A stretch of DNA of 8,418 bases, from the NCBI GenBank assembly GCA_002317225.1, contig DCIW01000148.1:6099-14516 (forward strand). The letters run 5' to 3'. Shown here in pieces: positions 1-6,260 of this stretch. This DNA is from Prevotellaceae bacterium UBA1716 (GTDB lineage Bacteria > Bacteroidota > Bacteroidia > Bacteroidales > Bacteroidaceae). Every line of letters starts with the position of its first letter. Position 1 is the first letter of the stretch. Below the pieces are notes generated by a model that saw nothing but the letters and a program-made list of their open reading frames with translations, had not been told where the DNA came from and searched no databases. The translations under genes and the position numbers were made by a program.

Positions 1-570
1 AGCAAGGACGATGATATGGAGACTACAGATGCCATAGCAGAGGCCGTACTGCGCACATGTATGACAGAAGGACATAAGGTTCTTGACAACCCAACTGACT
101 ATACCTCAAGGGCAAACATCATGTGGGCAGGCACATTGGCACATAACGACCTCACTGGATGTGGCACAACAGGCGATTGGGCAACGCACTGCATTGAGCA
201 TGAGTTGTCGGGTAAGTTTGATGTCAGTCATGGTGCAGGACTTGCTGCTATGTGGGGCAGTTGGGCACGTTATACCCGCAATGAGAACATCTCTCGTTTC
301 GCACGCTTTGCAAAGAACGTAATGGGTATTGACACTACAGGCATGACAGAGTTGGAAGCATCAGAGGCAGGCATACAGGCAATGGAGCAGTTCTTCACTT
401 CAATCGGAATGCCAACAGACATCCCTACCCTCATTGGCCGTAAGGTGACAGCAGACGAAATCATTGATATGGCAGATAAATGCACAAATGGAGATACCAT
501 CACCATCGGTGGACTTATGATTCTGAAGAAAGCAGACATCATAAAGATTTATGAGATGGCTAACAAATAA
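1..570 (+). CDS. Iron-containing alcohol dehydrogenase, butanol dehydrogenase/YqhD type (5' partial)
   Basis: The frame is already open at base 1 and ends at TAA 568-570, so 189 C-terminal residues are present; the family is usually about 380-390 residues, so roughly the N-terminal half, with the NAD(P)-binding domain, is outside the window. What is visible is the all-helical metal-binding domain of the group III alcohol dehydrogenases: a TDAIAEAVLRT helix, NPTDYTSRANIMWAGTLAHN, GDWATHCIEHELSG and VSHGAGLAAMW. The histidines in IEHELSG (codon 199-201) and VSHGAG (229-231) match two of the four metal ligands of the family; the others would lie upstream. Such cytoplasmic enzymes reduce aldehydes to alcohols with NAD(P)H, either as a fermentative electron sink or to remove reactive aldehydes. 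It is the first visible gene of a six-gene cluster. The in-frame ATG at 16 is not a credible start because family homology begins before it. Family assignment is secure; substrate is not. Confidence 0.93.
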   Translation, partial: SKDDDMETTDAIAEAVLRTCMTEGHKVLDNPTDYTSRANIMWAGTLAHNDLTGCGTTGDWATHCIEHELSGKFDVSHGAGLAAMWGSWARYTRNENISRFARFAKNVMGIDTTGMTELEASEAGIQAMEQFFTSIGMPTDIPTLIGRKVTADEIIDMADKCTNGDTITIGGLMILKKADIIKIYEMANK

Positions 571-588
571 ACATCAAGACAAAACAAT

Positions 589-1095
589 ATGACAAAGCAA
601 GACATCAGCATTCTTGGAAAAGAGGATGCTTTCAAACTGATTGGTAAAGAGTGGATGCTCGTTACCGCAGGAACAGAAGAGAAGTTCAACACTATGACGG
701 CATCGTGGGGTGGCGTGGGCATACTTTGGAATAAGCCAGTGGCATTCCTTTTCATACGTCCGGAGCGTTATACACATGGTTTCATTGAAGAGAACGAAAG
801 ACTTACCCTCTCATTCTATGGTGAAGAGTACCGCAAAGCATTGCAGATTTGTGGAACTAAATCCGGACGTGACACTGATAAGGTTAAGGAATGTGGATTT
901 ACTCCATTACAATTAGAGTCTGGAACCATGACGTTTGCAGAGTCACGCATGACACTCGATTGCCGCAAGCTCTTCAAGACTGAGATGACCGAAGCAAACT
1001 TTATCGATCGTGAAATACTTGACAAGCAATATGGCGCTCATGGTGGTATGCATACCGTCTATGTGGTTGAAATTGAAAGCGTTTATTCGAAGTAA
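589..1095 (+). CDS. Flavin reductase-like FMN-binding protein (flavoredoxin family)
   Basis: A 168-residue protein of normal length for single-domain FMN-binding split-barrel proteins. The region NTMTASWGGVGILWNKPVAF (residues 34-53) followed by IRPERYTH (57-64) is the typical flavin-binding signature, with the N-T-M-T-A-S-W-G segment near the phosphate and isoalloxazine ring. A later segment, RKALQICGTKSGRDTDK (82-98), is also characteristic of Bacteroidetes and clostridial flavoredoxins. No signal peptide or membrane segment is seen, so it should be cytoplasmic. Family members bind FMN and pass electrons from NAD(P)H or partner proteins; the physiological acceptor is usually unknown. It starts 18 bases after the alcohol dehydrogenase stop and ends 4 bases before the mannanase start, so co-transcription is very likely. 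No Shine-Dalgarno is seen, as is usual in this phylum. The start at 589 gives an N-terminus that fits the family. Next to a dehydrogenase and a YgbA protein, a redox or stress role is a reasonable inference only. Confidence 0.9.
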   Translation: MTKQDISILGKEDAFKLIGKEWMLVTAGTEEKFNTMTASWGGVGILWNKPVAFLFIRPERYTHGFIEENERLTLSFYGEEYRKALQICGTKSGRDTDKVKECGFTPLQLESGTMTFAESRMTLDCRKLFKTEMTEANFIDREILDKQYGAHGGMHTVYVVEIESVYSK

Positions 1096-1099
1096 CTAT

Positions 1100-2077
1100 A
1101 TGAACAATTTATTCATCTGCCTGTTATCCTTAATTGGCTTAATGGCACAGAAGCATTTCGCACCTGTCAATCCTAATGCAACAAAGGAGGCAAGGGAACT
1201 GCTTGAACGGCTTTACACATCAAGGGACGAAGGTAAGATCATCTCCGGATTGCATCACAATATGCTCGGAATGCCTTATTACACAGAAGACCTCAACCGT
1301 ATTCGTGAGAACTCAGGCGGTAAGGTGCCTCTTATTTGGGGTGGTGATGTGGCTTGGGATGCAGATAAGGTTGTGGATCTTGCCACTCAGCATTGGGCTG
1401 AAGGTTTTATAGTCACATTGATGTGGCATGCAGCACGACCTTATGACACTGGTATCGTGAACTTTAAGGCGCAGACTCAGGGTAAGTTCTCTGCTGCTGA
1501 ATGGAAGGAACTGGTAACCGAAGGCAGTGAGATGCATAGGAAATGGTTACACCAAGTGGATTCGATAGCGGAATACCTCAAAGTTTTGCAAGACAGACAT
1601 ATCCCTGTGATTTGGCGTCCTTATCATGAGATGAATGGAGAATGGTTTTGGTGGGGAGACCGCAAAGGTGAAGAAGGATTTACGAAGTTGTGGAAGATGC
1701 TCTACAATCGCATGACCAACTATCATCATCTGAACAATCTCATTTGGGTATGGAATGCAAATGCACCTCGTAAGATTCCACATGACTCTGCTATGGCTTA
1801 CGATTTGTATTTCCCAGGACTTGATTATGTCGATGTGCTTGCAACGGATGTATATCATGATGACTGGAAACAAGAACATCATGACCAACTTGACCGACTG
1901 AGTGGTGGAAAACTCATTGCTCTTGGTGAATGTGGTCCGCTCCCAACACAAGAACAACTCCGCTCTCAGAATCGCTTTGCTTGGTTCATGATATGGACTA
2001 CATACACTCGTAGCGAATACAATTCGCCGGAAGACATCAAGGCTGTATTTGATATGCCAGAAGTCATCTGCAGGTAA
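1100..2077 (+). CDS. Secreted GH26 beta-mannanase (mannan endo-1,4-beta-mannosidase)
   Basis: A glycoside hydrolase family 26 TIM-barrel enzyme of 325 residues. The sequence shows LIWGGDVAWDAD, TLMWHAARP, then RPYHEMNGEWFWWG with the expected acid/base Glu177 preceded by His176, then LIWVWNANAP, and finally IALGECG with the expected nucleophile Glu277; a spacing of about 100 residues is normal for the family. It should cut internal beta-1,4-mannosidic bonds in mannan, glucomannan or galactomannan. The N-terminus (MNNLFICLLSLIGLMAQ) has a hydrophobic core with a likely cleavage after Ala16, so export to periplasm or surface is expected; no lipobox and no carbohydrate-binding module are seen. 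I chose 1100 because it falls 4 bases after the preceding stop. The frame stays open upstream, and an ATG at 1061 would give a Lys/Arg-containing n-region but overlap the flavin reductase by 35 bases. Its place within a redox-type operon is unusual. Family call is strong; preferred mannan unknown. Confidence 0.93.
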   Translation: MNNLFICLLSLIGLMAQKHFAPVNPNATKEARELLERLYTSRDEGKIISGLHHNMLGMPYYTEDLNRIRENSGGKVPLIWGGDVAWDADKVVDLATQHWAEGFIVTLMWHAARPYDTGIVNFKAQTQGKFSAAEWKELVTEGSEMHRKWLHQVDSIAEYLKVLQDRHIPVIWRPYHEMNGEWFWWGDRKGEEGFTKLWKMLYNRMTNYHHLNNLIWVWNANAPRKIPHDSAMAYDLYFPGLDYVDVLATDVYHDDWKQEHHDQLDRLSGGKLIALGECGPLPTQEQLRSQNRFAWFMIWTTYTRSEYNSPEDIKAVFDMPEVICR

Positions 2078-2095
2078 GACAACTATAGTAACAGC

Positions 2096-2401
2096 ATGAC
2101 ACGCATTGAAGAAGAAAAGAAGACCGTCGCTCAGATGGTAGAGATATACTGCAAAGGGCATCATCACACGAAGGATGGGCTTTGCAACGAATGCTCTGCC
2201 CTACTCGATTATGCTTGTGCGCGACTGGAGCATTGTAAATTTGGTGAGAAGAAACCGACTTGCAAGAAATGTCCTATACATTGTTATAAACCAGCGATGC
2301 GCGAACAGATGAAGGTAGCCATGCGGTATGCTGGTCCTCGTATGCTGTGGCATCATCCTGTGTCAGCAGTAAAACATCTATTTAGAGAAATGAAAAAATG
2401 A
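2096..2401 (+). CDS. ygbA: YgbA-family protein ('nitrous oxide-stimulated promoter' family)
   Basis: A 101-residue, full-length member of the YgbA family, recognised from EIYCKGHH near residue 16, LCNECSALLDYA (29-40), the run FGEKKPTCKKCPIHCYKP (49-66), and the closing MRYAGPRMLWHHP. Eight cysteines (19, 30, 33, 41, 47, 56, 59, 63), several in CxxC-like pairs, suggest a metal or Fe-S site, although the ligand is not established from sequence. Enterobacterial ygbA belongs to the nitric-oxide-responsive NsrR regulon and is associated with recovery from nitrosative stress; that is family knowledge, not something shown here. No signal peptide or membrane segment, so cytoplasmic. It lies 18 bases after the mannanase, and its stop codon overlaps the start of the EamA gene (ATGA at 2398-2401), which implies translational coupling. 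No NsrR- or Fnr-like site is visible just upstream, fitting transcription from an operon promoter beyond the window. Confidence 0.9.
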   Translation: MTRIEEEKKTVAQMVEIYCKGHHHTKDGLCNECSALLDYACARLEHCKFGEKKPTCKKCPIHCYKPAMREQMKVAMRYAGPRMLWHHPVSAVKHLFREMKK

Positions 2402-2820
2402 AACGTATGTGGTTATTATTTGCAATTCTGTCTGCTGTATTTGCAGCAGCTACATCCATTCTTGCCAAGATAGGTATTGATGGAGTTGATTCTAACCTTG
2501 CAACGGCTATACGTACTGCGGTGGTGCTTTTGATGGCTTGGGGAATGGTGTTCATCACTCATGCAGAAACAGGAATCGGAGCAATCACATCACGAAGTTG
2601 GTTGTTCCTTATCCTTTCTGGTCTTGCTACTGGTGCATCATGGCTGTGCTACTTTTATGCAATCAAGGTAGGTGAAGTTTCAAAGGTAGTTCCGATAGAC
2701 AAGTGCAGTCTTGTCATCACTATCATACTCGCTGCCATATTTCTTGGTGAAGCATTTACATGGAAAACCTTCCTTGGCTCGCTCATGATTGTTGGTGGAA
2801 CATTGATAATGATAATTTAG
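2398..2820 (+). CDS. Half-size EamA-family (DMT superfamily) membrane transporter
   Basis: A 140-residue integral membrane protein with about five hydrophobic helices (near residues 4-24, 33-53, 68-88, 103-118, 123-140) and one EamA domain. The segment FYAIKVGEVSKVVPIDKCSL (86-105) is the typical conserved part of single-domain EamA proteins. Most drug/metabolite transporters have two such domains and ten helices in about 300 residues, so this is a natural half-size form that must dimerise to make a transport path; the ends look intact and there is no sign that a second half was lost. Substrate cannot be read from sequence: relatives export amino acids, drugs or metabolites, or are uncharacterised. 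The start codon overlaps the YgbA stop by four bases (ATGA), so its translation is probably coupled to YgbA. It ends 3 bases before the next gene. Confidence 0.88.
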   Translation: MKRMWLLFAILSAVFAAATSILAKIGIDGVDSNLATAIRTAVVLLMAWGMVFITHAETGIGAITSRSWLFLILSGLATGASWLCYFYAIKVGEVSKVVPIDKCSLVITIILAAIFLGEAFTWKTFLGSLMIVGGTLIMII

Positions 2821-2823
2821 AAT

Positions 2824-3306
2824 ATGCGAAAACTACGACTCAGCGAATTGCGAAAGACATACCAAGTCTTGAACATGCTTGATACAGATGTGCCAAAGTC
2901 CCTCTTGGTGCATCTGTCAGACTTGATTCAGGAGAAGGAAGAAGAACAGAAGCTGAAGAAAGAACATAAGCAAGTCCCAACAAATATAAGCAAATCATCA
3001 TCCAAGATCCGCAAGCTCAAAGTCATTAAGGATGATGGCATTCTTATCAAGGAGAAGAGCAACATGTTAACCTTTATGCATGCTATAGTTGATGCAGGCA
3101 TACCCGAAGTGAGCAACCTCAACATCCAATTTGCCAAGCAGAACATAGTTATACTTGATCCTTCAGAAACAAAGAAACTCATCAAAGGCTACAAGCGTTT
3201 TGGCTCAAATGCATTCATCCGCAAGATAGAATCATTCGAGACACAGTTTCGCATACTCAATACAATCAATAAGCAATTAGACTTGCATTGGACAATAGGT
3301 TATTAA
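2824..3306 (+). CDS. Hypothetical protein, 160 aa, unrecognised family
   Basis: I do not recognise this family. The protein has three parts: a basic/helical N-terminus (residues 1-36, rich in Leu and Lys/Arg), a strongly charged linker of Glu, Lys and Gln and then Ser/Lys (37-66), probably coiled or disordered, and a folded-looking C-terminus (about 67-160) with alternating hydrophobics ending in QLDLHWTIGY. No signal peptide, membrane helix, cysteine or obvious catalytic motif is seen. The pattern of the last 85 residues (a TF..AI..AGI..V..L start and an L..INKQL.L.WTI end) reminds me of a small C-terminal domain found on some phage and restriction-associated DNA-binding proteins; this is weak pattern memory, not an alignment. 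It begins 3 bases after the EamA stop, so it is very probably the last gene of the operon, and is followed by a convergent AraC gene. Its length, tight placement and normal composition support a real gene. Confidence 0.75.
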   Translation: MRKLRLSELRKTYQVLNMLDTDVPKSLLVHLSDLIQEKEEEQKLKKEHKQVPTNISKSSSKIRKLKVIKDDGILIKEKSNMLTFMHAIVDAGIPEVSNLNIQFAKQNIVILDPSETKKLIKGYKRFGSNAFIRKIESFETQFRILNTINKQLDLHWTIGY

Positions 3307-3311
3307 CGAGC

Positions 3312-3345
3312 GATATAAGAATTAGTATCTCTCTCTTTATTTATA
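3312..3345. terminator. Weak AT-rich hairpin plus T-rich tract between convergent genes
   Basis: Just after the operon's last stop, the bases 3312-3329 can fold into GATA-TAA / TTAG-TATC arms (about seven pairs with one bulged base and a three-base loop). On the plus strand they are followed by a pyrimidine-rich stretch (CTCTCTTTATTTATATTT). It sits between two convergent genes only 30 bases apart, where a shared terminator is expected. The stem is short and AT-rich, so the call is tentative. Confidence 0.3.
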
Positions 3346-4152
3346 TTTCTGCTTGAACTGAGATGGAGTCATGCCTGTGTTACGCTTGAAGAACTGGGTG
3401 AAGGCAGTCTGATCAGGAAAATTGAATTTTAGTGATATCTGTTGCAGGGAGAGTTTGGTGGTGAGCATTGTGTGCGTAATCTCACTGATTATAGTCTCGT
3501 TAATGAGTTCCTTTGGCGATTTTCCTGCTTCATCTTTGCATATCTGGAAGAGATAGCGAACAGTGATATTCAATCGATCAGCAAAGAATTTAGTGTCTCT
3601 ATGACAGAAAGATTCCTTCTCGCTGAAGAGTTCATAGAAGCAATTCATGATATTGAACGATTGCGTGCCATTTTTGCTGCCCACCTTCCCTATTCCATTG
3701 CAGAAAGTAAGGTAAAGGTGTATGAGCAGATGTATGTACATCTTATCGCGATCCATTAGAGATACCGAACGCTCCATGAGTCGGAGTTGTTGGAAATCGA
3801 GAGAGAGCATCTGACTGAATTCGGGACTCATATTTACGGATGTGACAAACTTGACAGAATTAAGTCTTGCATTTGCCTCACTACCAAGATGCGGATATAG
3901 AGTTATGAGAGTTTCGTGACTAACTGTAAATATATGAAGTTCACAATCATCGCTACATTCAAGTATTCGGAATATTTGGCCATCATGAACAATGAAGAAC
4001 ACCATGTTGCCTTGTCGTGAAACGAGTTCGTATTCCTCAAAATCCAGTTGTATTCGTATAGTTCCCGAAGCGAGTTGGCACAGCCATGCATCACTAATCT
4101 GCCGCTTTATGATTGGAACATATTCCTTGTTGTTTCCGATAAATGTACGCAT
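3337..4152 (-). CDS. AraC-family transcriptional regulator
   Basis: The last 85 or so of 271 residues form the double helix-turn-helix of the AraC/XylS family: FADRLNITVRYLFQICKDEA followed by GKSPKELI (about 189-217), then LSLQQISLKFNFPDQTAFTQ and FFKRNTGMTPSQFKQKY (about 234-270), the second carrying the conserved F..FK...G.TPS.F pattern. The N-terminal 180 residues look like a cupin-type beta-rich sensor (for example IRIQLDFEEYELV, QGNMVFFIV), so a small-molecule signal is likely but not identifiable. The frame is open further upstream, to an ATG at 4254, but that lies beyond the gene's own promoter; the ATG at 4152 lies about 20 bases after the -7 element and gives the usual length, so I chose it. 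It is divergent from the CotH gene and convergent with the six-gene operon. By position, autoregulation and control of the CotH-GNAT unit are the likeliest roles. Confidence 0.92.
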   Translation of the reverse strand: MRTFIGNNKEYVPIIKRQISDAWLCQLASGTIRIQLDFEEYELVSRQGNMVFFIVHDGQIFRILECSDDCELHIFTVSHETLITLYPHLGSEANARLNSVKFVTSVNMSPEFSQMLSLDFQQLRLMERSVSLMDRDKMYIHLLIHLYLTFCNGIGKVGSKNGTQSFNIMNCFYELFSEKESFCHRDTKFFADRLNITVRYLFQICKDEAGKSPKELINETIISEITHTMLTTKLSLQQISLKFNFPDQTAFTQFFKRNTGMTPSQFKQKYK

Positions 4153-4170
4153 ACCGATAAATGTTTGCTG

Positions 4171-4201
4171 CAAATATATGTATTGTACCGAAAATATACA
4201 A
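4171..4201 (-). promoter_or_regulatory. Bacteroidetes-type promoter of the AraC gene
   Basis: Read on the minus strand, TATATTTG (bases 4178 to 4171) matches the TAnnTTTG -7 consensus, and TTG (4201-4199) lies 20 bases upstream as the -33 element. The start codon at 4152 follows about 18 bases after the -7 element, implying a short untranslated leader. This placement is the main reason for choosing 4152 as the start. Confidence 0.65.
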
Positions 4202-4203
4202 TA
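4181..4203. promoter_or_regulatory. 7-bp inverted repeat, candidate operator between divergent genes
   Basis: TATTGTA (4181-4187) and TACAATA (4197-4203) are exact reverse complements separated by nine bases. The element covers the space between, and part of, the -33 and -7 elements of the regulator promoter, and lies upstream of the CotH promoter. A bound protein here could repress the AraC gene. No protein is known to bind; the arms are short and AT-rich. Confidence 0.4.
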
Positions 4204-4217
4204 ATGTGCCGATATTA

Positions 4218-4251
4218 TTTGCAAAAGGAATAGTTTTTCATCGTACCTTTG
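4218..4251 (+). promoter_or_regulatory. Bacteroidetes-type promoter of the CotH-GNAT unit
   Basis: TACCTTTG (4244-4251) matches the TAnnTTTG -7 consensus, and TTTG (4218-4221) lies 22 bases upstream, slightly longer than the usual spacing. The CotH start codon is 22 bases after the -7 element, so the leader would be about 15 bases. It is arranged back to back with the regulator promoter, within 120 bases. Confidence 0.65.
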
Positions 4252-4273
4252 CACAAAATATAGCCAAAATAAT

Positions 4274-5719
4274 ATGAACAGAATTCAAATCATCTTACTC
4301 TCATTGCTACTTCTTTCATGCAACATGGGAGCAAAGGACAATAAAGGAACGGACAAGAAATATGCTAACGGACTGTTCAATATGGGCGATTTACGCACTA
4401 TTGAAATCCAGATGCCAGACTCAACATGGCAGAACATCTTGGCACAACCATATAAAAAGGATTACCACATCTGTTCTGTGTCCATCAATGGTGAACACCT
4501 TGACAGCGTGGCAATCCGTACCAAGGGTGCGAGTAGCCTTGATGATGTCAGAAGCATGAAGTCCGACAGATATAGTTTCACACTCGACCTCAACAAGTAC
4601 AAGAAAGGACAGAAGTATCATAAGCTCACAAAACTCCTGCTCAACAACAACATCTGGGATGCTACTCAGATGAAGGACGCCATCGTCTATGATATGAGCC
4701 GTTTCATAGGACTTCCCGCACCTCTTACCAATTATGCCAAAATCATGGTGAATGGACATCTGCAAGGCTATTATCTTATGGTCGAAGCAGTTGACAAGCA
4801 TTTCTGCAAACGAAACTACCCAAACGAGAAGAGCAACATCTACAAGCCATACCACAATCTTGCATACAATGGTGAAGACCTGAAGGCATACGGAGATATA
4901 GAGCGTGAAGCGAGAATAGGCGGTGATGAAACATCACTTCGCAATGTCATTGCTGCACTCAAGAGCGTGGACCAAGGCGTTGATATAGAGCAGCATGTAG
5001 ATGTGGAGAGCATCATGAAGTATATGGCTCTGCAGACTATGGCTGTCAACTTCGACAGTATGACAGGACATAACGTGCAGAACTTCTACCTCCACGAAGG
5101 CAATGGAAAGATAAGCATCATACCTTGGGACTACAACCTTGCCTGGGGTGGATATCAAGACGATGAAGGGGATATGGACTTTGGCGATTTCGATCCAAGC
5201 AAGATGGGTAATTTCGATCCAAGCAAATGGGAAGAAGGAATGGGGTTTGGCACAATGAATATCTCCAAACCTGGTGAAGACCTTGGTCAAGGTACACCAG
5301 AAGAAATGTCGCAAATCGTGAATTTCCCTATCGACACTCCATTCTTAGATGATCTGAAGAAGCGAACATTCTTCATGAATCTCCTCTCAAACGAGAAGTA
5401 CAAGGCCATGTATTATCATTACCTCGAACTCCTATGCCGGAAATATATTCAAGGAGGCGGTTTTGCTAAGACAATTAAAAAAATCAACCGTGAGATAGGC
5501 AAGACAGCAGGTACCGAACCCAATGCCTTCTATTCCAACAAGCAGTATCACGAAGCCGTGCAAACACTCGATGATATGCTCCAACTGAAAGCCAAATCCG
5601 TACTTGGACAGATAGCAGGAACCATTCCCTCTACAAGGGAAACACAAAAAGCAAACCCAGAGAAACTCATCAACTGCGATGGACTCAATCTACGCAAGTT
5701 GGGTGGATTAGGTTATTAA
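4274..5719 (+). CDS. CotH kinase-family surface/periplasmic lipoprotein
   Basis: A 481-residue member of the CotH family, named after a Bacillus spore-coat protein kinase. The N-terminus (MNRIQIILLSLLLLSC) is a lipoprotein signal with a LLSC lipobox and Cys16 as lipidation site. Family motifs appear in order: VAIRTKGASS (79-88), SFTLDLNKY (101-109), KLLLNNN (120-126) with NIWDATQMKDAIVYDMSRFI, YYLMVEAVDKHF (166-177), and the active-site region VNFDSMTGHNVQNFYL (258-273) with IIPWDYNLAWG (282-292). Asp261 and Asp286 are the likely catalytic and metal-binding acids by analogy. After the PWDYN motif comes a Gly/Asp/Glu-rich stretch (about 293-346) with a tandem FDPSK repeat, probably a loop or insertion. 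Bacillus CotH phosphorylates coat proteins; the substrate of Bacteroidetes versions is not known, and kinase activity here is inference. It is divergent from the AraC gene and precedes a GNAT gene by 20 bases. Confidence 0.9.
   Translation: MNRIQIILLSLLLLSCNMGAKDNKGTDKKYANGLFNMGDLRTIEIQMPDSTWQNILAQPYKKDYHICSVSINGEHLDSVAIRTKGASSLDDVRSMKSDRYSFTLDLNKYKKGQKYHKLTKLLLNNNIWDATQMKDAIVYDMSRFIGLPAPLTNYAKIMVNGHLQGYYLMVEAVDKHFCKRNYPNEKSNIYKPYHNLAYNGEDLKAYGDIEREARIGGDETSLRNVIAALKSVDQGVDIEQHVDVESIMKYMALQTMAVNFDSMTGHNVQNFYLHEGNGKISIIPWDYNLAWGGYQDDEGDMDFGDFDPSKMGNFDPSKWEEGMGFGTMNISKPGEDLGQGTPEEMSQIVNFPIDTPFLDDLKKRTFFMNLLSNEKYKAMYYHYLELLCRKYIQGGGFAKTIKKINREIGKTAGTEPNAFYSNKQYHEAVQTLDDMLQLKAKSVLGQIAGTIPSTRETQKANPEKLINCDGLNLRKLGGLGY
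5187..5226 (+). repeat. Short tandem duplication inside the CotH gene
   Basis: The 16 bases ATTTCGATCCAAGCAA occur at 5187-5202 and again at 5211-5226, a period of 24 bases (eight codons). They encode the repeated F-D-P-S-K in residues 306-318. The in-frame period and near identity of the two copies point to a recent slippage-type duplication in a flexible acidic loop. Confidence 0.85.
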
Positions 5720-5739
5720 CGAAAACGAATACGATAACC

Positions 5740-6258
5740 ATGGAATTAAGAACATTAAATAACAACGAGTTAGAAAATTTTAAGAAAGAAATGCAAGAAG
5801 CATTTCAGAAAGGGTACGAAGATAAGTTCGGAGAGACAGAAGACCTTATACTTCCCGAAGCCGACATCATGGAATCATTGTCTGCACCACATTCGGTTGC
5901 TCTCGAAGTAGTTGAAGATGGAGAACGTCTTGGTGGTGCGATTATTGCATTCTCAGATGATGGCAAACTTGGTGATCTGCATTTCCTATACACCAAAGTA
6001 GGATGTCAGAATAGAGGAGTCGCAACCTTTGGCTGGAAATCAATAGAAGCATCATATCCTGAGGTGACTGTATGGGAAACTCACACTCCTTACTTTGAAA
6101 TAAGGAACATACATTTCTATGTAAACCGTTGTGGATTTCATATAGTAGAGTTCTTCAATGCACACCACCCCGACCCTCACGACTTCGATGAACGAGGTAC
6201 CAACCCAATGGGAGAAGATGGATTCTTTAGATTCCAAAAAATCATTACAAGAATGTAA
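5740..6258 (+). CDS. GNAT-family N-acetyltransferase
   Basis: A 172-residue protein of normal GNAT length. Motif A is seen as LHFLYTKVGCQNRGVATFGW (80-99), with the acetyl-CoA pyrophosphate-binding loop Q90-N-R-G-V-A95; motif B follows as NIHFYVNRCGFHIVE (123-137), with the usual FY...GF. The central strand GERLGGAIIAF (61-71) also fits. It should transfer an acetyl group from acetyl-CoA to an amine in the cytoplasm; the acceptor (antibiotic, small amine, amino acid or protein) cannot be read from the sequence. The C-terminal part contains an unusual run of histidines, aspartates and prolines (AHHPDPHDFD, 141-150), perhaps part of the acceptor pocket. It begins 20 bases after the CotH stop without a promoter or terminator in between, so co-transcription from the CotH promoter is likely. 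Because CotH is exported and this protein is not, a direct functional link is doubtful. Confidence 0.9.
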   Translation: MELRTLNNNELENFKKEMQEAFQKGYEDKFGETEDLILPEADIMESLSAPHSVALEVVEDGERLGGAIIAFSDDGKLGDLHFLYTKVGCQNRGVATFGWKSIEASYPEVTVWETHTPYFEIRNIHFYVNRCGFHIVEFFNAHHPDPHDFDERGTNPMGEDGFFRFQKIITRM

Positions 6259-6260
6259 CG

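Noticed and set aside
1547..2167. 206-codon open frame on the minus strand.
   Set aside because: It lies opposite the GH26 gene, whose catalytic motifs are intact; the antisense product is rich in His, Cys, Ile and Phe with no recognisable motif. It is a shadow frame.
3442..3759. 105-codon plus-strand frame inside the AraC gene.
   Set aside because: It overlaps the AraC helix-turn-helix coding region on the opposite strand, which is well supported; no promoter or family resemblance.
4421..4855. 144-codon minus-strand frame, hydrophobic in places.
   Set aside because: It is antisense to conserved CotH motifs and has no independent support.
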